A stretch of 16,208 nt of DNA from SKLM01 sp964421785 (GTDB lineage: Bacteria > Chloroflexota > Anaerolineae > B4-G1), in the NCBI GenBank assembly GCA_964421785.1, contig CAYQZG010000089.1:1-16208 (forward strand), given 5' to 3'. A program made the position numbers and the translations under genes. Positions 12,948 through 16,208 of the stretch are shown one piece after another. The notes beneath the pieces were generated by a model that was not told where the DNA came from, ran no database searches, and worked only from the letters and a program-made list of their open reading frames with translations. Every line of letters begins with the position of its first letter. The first letter of the stretch is position 1.

Positions 12948-14119
12948 CACCACGGGGCAGAGTAATCGTCGCCTTGCTGATCATCGCGCTGATAGCCGGG
13001 TGGGGTATACTCTCGCGCCGCGACGGATCGCGAGGGCGCCCGTCAGGCCAACTACAGCCCGCGATGGCGCCGGCGGGCGAGGCGACGGGCTTCGCCCGCG
13101 CCGAGGGGCCGCGCCCGCTCGACTTCCCCGCCGACCACGGCCCCCATCCCGACTTCCAGACCGAGTGGTGGTACTACACCGGCAACGTCAGGACCGAGGA
13201 GGGCCGCGCCTTCGGCTACCAACTGACCTTCTTCCGCCGCGCGCTGAAGCCGCCGACGGAGCGCGAGGAGCGCGCCTCGGACTGGGCCACCGAGCAGATC
13301 TACATGGCCCACTTCGCCGTGACCGACGTAGCAGGCGGCAGCCACCGGGCCTTCGAGCGCTTCAGCCGCGGCGCGGCCGGGCTGGCGGGGGCCTCCTCGC
13401 CGCCCTACCGCGTCTGGCTGGAGGACTGGCATGTGGAGCAGGTGGGCGACGATCCCGACGTCACCCACATGCACGCCGCCCAAGAGGACATCGCCATCGA
13501 CCTGCGGCTGATCGACCGCAAGGGACCCATCCTCCAGGGTGACCGGGGCTACAGCCAGAAGGGCCCCGACCCCGGCAACGCCTCCACCTACTACAGCCAG
13601 ACGCGGCTGGAGACCTCGGGCACGGTGCGGGTCGGCGAGGGCGCCTTCGAGGTGGAGGGCTGGAGCTGGATGGACCACGAGTTCAGCACCAGCGCCCTGG
13701 CGCCCGACCAGGTGGGCTGGGACTGGTTCGCGCTCCAGCTCGAAGACGGCAGCGATCTCATGGTCTTCCAGATCCGCAAGGACGACGGCGGGATCGATCC
13801 CTTCTCCAGCGGCACGCTGATCGACGCCGCCGGCGACGCGCGCCGCCTCACGCTCGACGACTTCACGATCGCGGTCGAGGAAACCTGGCGCAGCCCGCGC
13901 TCTGGCGCCACCTATCCCTCCCGCTGGACCGTCCGCGTCCCCGCCGCCGATCTGACGCTGGCTATCGAGCCCGCCATCGCCGACCAGGAGCTGAACGTCT
14001 CCTACGCCTACTGGGAGGGCGCGGTGCGCATCGAGGGCCAGCGCGCCGGAGCTCCCATCACCGGCGCGGGCTACGTCGAGATGACAGGCTACGCCGGCTC
14101 CATGCAGGAGCAATTCTAG
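12944..14119 (+). CDS. COG5621 secreted lipocalin-like protein (AttH/CrtC-like)
   Basis: This 391-residue protein has an N-terminal signal or anchor helix (about 7-24), then a linker and two lipocalin-like beta domains. Family marks are EWWYYTG (74-80), FGYQLTFFR (90-98), AHFAVTD (122-128) and WMDHEFS in the middle. COG5621 is called predicted secreted hydrolase and is related to AttH and to CrtC carotenoid 1,2-hydratase, so automated annotation often says carotenoid hydratase. The fold call is firm but the reaction is not. Starting at the ATG that overlaps the LysE stop gives the signal helix directly; the frame is open further upstream only inside the LysE gene. It is the last gene of this operon. 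Confidence 0.85.
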   Translation: MTPRGRVIVALLIIALIAGWGILSRRDGSRGRPSGQLQPAMAPAGEATGFARAEGPRPLDFPADHGPHPDFQTEWWYYTGNVRTEEGRAFGYQLTFFRRALKPPTEREERASDWATEQIYMAHFAVTDVAGGSHRAFERFSRGAAGLAGASSPPYRVWLEDWHVEQVGDDPDVTHMHAAQEDIAIDLRLIDRKGPILQGDRGYSQKGPDPGNASTYYSQTRLETSGTVRVGEGAFEVEGWSWMDHEFSTSALAPDQVGWDWFALQLEDGSDLMVFQIRKDDGGIDPFSSGTLIDAAGDARRLTLDDFTIAVEETWRSPRSGATYPSRWTVRVPAADLTLAIEPAIADQELNVSYAYWEGAVRIEGQRAGAPITGAGYVEMTGYAGSMQEQF

Positions 14120-14135
14120 CCAGGAAGAAGTTGAC

Positions 14136-14415
14136 ATGAGTAGGGCTACGGTCTACCCATCAACGCTGTCTTCTTCCAGCACTTCGTGGACGATGAACGC
14201 AAGTATCTGACGCGCACCCGGCTGCGCGCCTCCAAGCAGGTCGAGGCAGCAATGACCAGGGCGCGGAAGGAGCATTTCTTGGAACACGAAAATCACGAAC
14301 CCAGGCGAAAGGCACGAAAGGGCTGCGTACCCTTTCGCGCTTTTCGTATCTTTCGAGCCTTTCGTGTTCCAAGGACCTGGCTGCCGCGCTGGCGTTCATC
14401 GGGCGCCGGCGATAG
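14136..14415 (+). pseudogene. Apparent small-gene relic, frameshifted and interrupted by a hairpin repeat
   Basis: An ATG at 14136, with AGGAAGAAG just upstream, opens MSRATVY. A shift of one base near 14158 then gives INAVFFQHFVDDERKY and onwards through ASKQVEAAMTRARKEHF, which looks like real protein sequence. A 96-base hairpin repeat (14278-14373) follows. Beyond it, in another frame, KDLAAALAFIGRRR ends at a TAG (14413-14415). The simplest reading is a gene of about 60-70 codons that was frameshifted and then split by the repeat. I do not recognise the family, and chance coding-like sequence in GC-rich DNA cannot be excluded. Confidence 0.35.
14278..14373. repeat. Long imperfect hairpin of ACGAAA-type units
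   Basis: CTTGGAACACGAAA (14278-14291) pairs perfectly over 14 bases with TTTCGTGTTCCAAG (14360-14373). Inside, CGAAAGGG (14315-14322) pairs with CCCTTTCG (14330-14337) around a 7-base loop. Each arm is made of repeated nCACGAAAn-like units. Such degenerate repeats are common in intergenic DNA of some environmental bacteria. There is no T-tract after the stem, so it is not a normal terminator. Confidence 0.7.
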
Positions 14416-14561
14416 AGCGGCGTGGGCAGGGGCAGCGCCGGCTACCCGCTGAACGATGTGATGGTCAAGGCGTGCCGCCCCGAGACGGGGCTCAGAGCGG
14501 GGTGGAGGCGCCCTTTCCCCTCCCTCGAGGGGGAAGGGCAGAGTAGGGGCGCCTTCTCCCC
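14416..14561. other. Intergenic stretch without a supported gene
   Basis: From 14120 to 14630 no intact gene is supported. Beyond the relic and the ACGAAA hairpin, this part holds a G/C-rich segment with a second hairpin (14511-14538) and leads into promoter P3. A frame reading SAGYPLNDVMVKAC near 14433-14474 looks slightly protein-like but is too short to call. Confidence 0.5.
14511..14538. repeat. Stable G/C-rich hairpin
   Basis: CCCTTTCCCCTC (14511-14522) pairs with GAGGGGGAAGGG (14527-14538) over 12 base pairs, one of them G-U, around the loop CCTC. It resembles dispersed intergenic palindromes more than a terminator, because no run of T follows on either strand. Confidence 0.6.
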
Positions 14562-14589
14562 TTGACAAGCTCCCAAAATGGGATACAGT
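14562..14589 (+). promoter_or_regulatory. Promoter P3 with a palindrome in its spacer
   Basis: TTGACA (14562-14567), a 16-base spacer and TACAGT (14584-14589) form a plausible sigma70-type promoter for the UV-protection cluster. The spacer contains the perfect palindrome TCCCAAAATGGGA (14571-14583), well placed for a repressor or a MerR-like activator. Confidence 0.55.
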
Positions 14590-14613
14590 GGAGACACGTG
14601 AACAAAGAACACC

Positions 14614-14623
14614 AAAAGGAAGG
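14614..14623 (+). promoter_or_regulatory. Ribosome binding site fixing the DUF1475 start
   Basis: AAAAGGAAGG ends 7 bases before the ATG at 14631. The frame is open upstream to a TTG inside the P3 -35 box, but that extension is hydrophilic and untranslatable from P3, so 14631 is the start. Confidence 0.6.
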
Positions 14624-14630
14624 TCATCCT

Positions 14631-14966
14631 ATGAAACTCGCAAAAGCCATAGCCCTGCTGGGCGTCGTCGCCATGAGCGCCGTTCTCATCTACGCCTTCA
14701 CCACCGGGAACCTCGGCCAGGAGGGCAGCGTCCTGCTCTCCATGCCCTGGGGCATCGTCTCTTTAGTCGACCTCTACGTCGGGTTCATCCTCTTCTCCGG
14801 CTGGATCGTTTACCGCGAGAGAGCCCTGCTCCCGTCCATCATCTGGGTGGTGCTGATGATGGTCCTCGGCTTCTTCACCGCCAGCCTCTACGTCTTCATC
14901 GCGCTCCAGACCAGTGGCGGTGACTGGCGCCGTTTCTGGATGGGAAGGCGGTGGCAAGATGCCTAG
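14631..14966 (+). CDS. DUF1475 family small membrane protein
   Basis: This 111-residue protein has three predicted membrane helices (about 7-27, 38-61 and 65-92) and a short basic tail. The EGSVLLSMPWGIVSLVDLYVGFILFSGWIVYRE stretch, spanning residues 31-63, is the conserved core of the DUF1475 family as I recall it. The family has no established function; homologues occur in bacteria and plants. It follows promoter P3, and its end overlaps the RudS-like gene by 8 bases. It is therefore co-expressed with that gene and may act in the same light or UV response, which is inferred from context only. Confidence 0.75.
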   Translation: MKLAKAIALLGVVAMSAVLIYAFTTGNLGQEGSVLLSMPWGIVSLVDLYVGFILFSGWIVYRERALLPSIIWVVLMMVLGFFTASLYVFIALQTSGGDWRRFWMGRRWQDA

Positions 14967-15945
14967 GCCATACTGGTGCGCGTGTCCCGAGCAGGAGCCC
15001 ACCGTCCGCCTCGGCGTGAGCACCTGCCTGATGGGGAAGAACGTCCGCTACGACGGGGGTCACCAGCGGGACCGCTTCCTGATGAACACCCTCGGCGAGT
15101 TCGTCGACTGGGTGCCCGTCTGCCCCGAGGTCGAGATCGGCCTCCCCACCCCCCGCGAGGCCATGCACCTGGAGGGCGACCCCGAGAACCCACGTTTGGT
15201 CACCATCAAGACCGGCAAGGACTACACCAAGCGCATGCAGAGCTGGGCGCGGGAGCGGCTGGAGCAGCTCGCCGACGAAAACCTGCACGGCTTCATCTTC
15301 AAGAAGCGCTCACCCAGCTCCGGCCTCTACCGGGTGAAGGTCTACGACGAACACGGTATGCCCAGCCGCACCGGCACCGGCATCTTTCCCCACGAGGTCA
15401 TGCGCCGCTTCCCCCTGCTGCCCCTGGAGGAGGACGGGCGCCTCCACGACATGGGCCTGCGGGAGAACTTCATCGAGCGCGTCTTCGTCTATTGTCGGTG
15501 GACCCGTATACTGAGCGACGATCCCACGCCCGGCGGCATCGTGGCCTTCCACACCGCCCATAAGCTGACCATGATGGCCCACAGCCCGGAGCACTACCGG
15601 AAGATGGGCCGCCTGGTGGCCCAAGCGGGCACCCTGCCCTGGTCGGAGCTCGTCGACCGCTACGGGACGCTCCTGATGGAGGGCTTGAAGGTGATGACCA
15701 CCAAGGGGCGCCACGTCAACGTGCTGCAGCACCTGATGGGCTTCCTGAAGGATTTCCTCTCCAAGGAGGACAAGGCGGAGCTGCTGGGCGTGATCGAGGA
15801 CTACCAGCACGAGCTCGTGCCGCTCATCGTCCCCCTGACCCTGCTGCGACACCACCTTAACCGGAACCCGGTCGCCGACTGGGTCCACCAGCAGGTCTAT
15901 CTGAGGCCGTATCCCAAGGAGCTGATGCTCCGCAACCACGTGTGA
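14959..15945 (+). CDS. rudS: DUF523-DUF1722 fusion, RudS-like tRNA 4-thiouridine desulfidase
   Basis: This 328-residue protein joins an N-terminal DUF523/TudS domain (about 15-160) to a C-terminal DUF1722/YbgA domain (about 190-315). TudS enzymes desulfurise thiouracil with a [4Fe-4S] cluster held by three Cys. Fusions of this layout (RudS) remove sulfur from tRNA 4-thiouridine, a near-UV chromophore, and cluster with photolyase genes. Visible landmarks are VSTCLMG with C23, RYDGGHQRD, PVCPEVEIGLPTPRE with C55, then KKRSPSSG, and in DUF1722 AHKLTMMAHSPEHYRKMGRL. The third expected cluster Cys, in SPSCG, is Ser121 here, and an extra CAC pair (C7, C9) sits at the N-terminus, so activity is uncertain. 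The ATG at 14959 gives an 8-base overlap with DUF1475. The domain call is firm; the reaction is inferred. Confidence 0.85.
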   Translation: MPRPYWCACPEQEPTVRLGVSTCLMGKNVRYDGGHQRDRFLMNTLGEFVDWVPVCPEVEIGLPTPREAMHLEGDPENPRLVTIKTGKDYTKRMQSWARERLEQLADENLHGFIFKKRSPSSGLYRVKVYDEHGMPSRTGTGIFPHEVMRRFPLLPLEEDGRLHDMGLRENFIERVFVYCRWTRILSDDPTPGGIVAFHTAHKLTMMAHSPEHYRKMGRLVAQAGTLPWSELVDRYGTLLMEGLKVMTTKGRHVNVLQHLMGFLKDFLSKEDKAELLGVIEDYQHELVPLIVPLTLLRHHLNRNPVADWVHQQVYLRPYPKELMLRNHV

Positions 15946-15958
15946 GGCATAAGCCAAA

Positions 15959-16208
15959 ATGAGAATCTGGGACGTCCCGCCGGAGAAGCTCTGCCGCAAC
16001 CACCTGCTCGGGGAGCACGCCGAGCTTCACGCCGTCTGGTCGATCCTGACCCAGGGCAAAAAGGGCTACGCGCATCATCCGGAGGTCCTGCGCTGGAGGG
16101 GTAAGCTCAAGGCCCTGTACCGCAAGCACGAGGAGATCGTCGCGGAGATGGTGCGGCGGGGCTACCGGCACAACAGCCCCCTCGATCCGGCGCTGGCGAC
16201 CGGCGCCG
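15959..16208 (+). CDS. Pyrimidine-dimer DNA glycosylase/endonuclease V-like protein, 3' end outside window
   Basis: The first 83 codons are present and the gene runs off the end. The N-terminus MRIWDVPPEKLCRNHLLGEH, then AELHAVWSIL, KGYAHHPEVLRWRGKLKALYRKHEEIVAEM and RRGYRHNSP, match the Pyr_excise family related to T4 endonuclease V. Those enzymes excise UV-induced pyrimidine dimers. Glu22 aligns by eye with the catalytic Glu23 of the T4 enzyme, and the later Lys-Leu helix and the RGY/F segment also align. The start is 13 bases after the rudS stop, with GAGG about 11 bases upstream. Context with RudS supports a UV-damage role. Cellular members sometimes have only distant similarity to the phage enzyme, so activity is likely but not proven. 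Confidence 0.8.
   Translation, partial: MRIWDVPPEKLCRNHLLGEHAELHAVWSILTQGKKGYAHHPEVLRWRGKLKALYRKHEEIVAEMVRRGYRHNSPLDPALATGA

Noticed and set aside
12944..14119. True carotenoid 1,2-hydratase (CrtC)
   Set aside because: Only the broad lipocalin-like family resemblance is visible, and no carotenoid synthesis gene is in the window. The general COG5621 call is safer.
13052..14137. Long open frame on the minus strand (361 codons) opposite the COG5621 gene
   Set aside because: The translation is low-complexity Gly/Ala/Val/His-rich with no family features, and the + strand gene there has clear motifs. It is a GC-driven shadow.
14131..14159. TTGACA at 14131 as a further promoter
   Set aside because: At 17 bases the downstream hexamer is TACCCA, a poor -10. 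The TTGACA overlaps the relic's start codon region instead.
14278..14373. CRISPR array from the repeated ACGAAA units
   Set aside because: Units are short and degenerate with no uniform spacers, and no cas gene is present.
14511..14538. Rho-independent terminator for the preceding operon
   Set aside because: The stem is stable but no T-run follows on either strand, and it lies almost 400 bases after the last stop.

Overview
The window is GC-rich, densely packed DNA with every credible gene on the + strand, mostly in tightly spaced or overlapping operons. The organism is most likely a non-cyanobacterial member of the Chloroflexota (Anaerolineae-like). The main reason is the stay-green family Mg-dechelatase: as I recall, bacterial homologues were characterised from Anaerolineae, and the reported catalytic residues (H32, D34, D62) fall at exactly the same positions here. 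This assignment is inference, because no rRNA or other taxonomic marker is present.

Region 1 (about 20-7796) looks like one operon behind a sigma70-type promoter at 21-49. Its genes are a CarH-type B12-dependent light-sensing MerR regulator with an extra C-terminal region, an MFS exporter, a stay-green Mg-dechelatase, a 43-codon small ORF, a membrane-anchored alpha/beta hydrolase, and an ABC ATPase with its two-module FtsX-type permease. One reading is a light-controlled module that handles phototoxic chlorophyll-like pigment: strip Mg, hydrolyse the ester, export the products. This is the most novel hypothesis in the window. The individual family calls are solid; the joint function is inferred.

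Region 2 (7797-9162) has its own near-consensus promoter (7812-7840), followed by pterin-4a-carbinolamine dehydratase and a DegV-family lipid-binding protein. Region 3 (9181-9905) is a short EamA-type membrane protein gene flanked by two related elements of about 100 bp with terminal inverted repeats. The elements lie in opposite orientation, like a MITE pair around a cargo gene.

Region 4 (9953-14119) holds a TIGR01777 sugar-epimerase-like SDR, a Rieske ferredoxin-like protein, TruD tRNA pseudouridine synthase, a LysE-type exporter and a COG5621/AttH-CrtC-like secreted lipocalin-fold protein. The last three steps are start/stop overlaps. Region 5 (14120-14630) has no intact gene. It holds an apparent gene relic with a frameshift, a long imperfect hairpin built of ACGAAA-type units, a second G/C-rich hairpin, and a promoter with a palindrome in its spacer.

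Region 6 (14631-16208, running off the end) contains a DUF1475 membrane protein, a DUF523-DUF1722 fusion (RudS-like tRNA 4-thiouridine desulfidase) and the start of a pyrimidine-dimer glycosylase/endonuclease V-like gene. This reads as a UV/near-UV protection cluster. Light and photodamage are therefore themes at both ends of the window.
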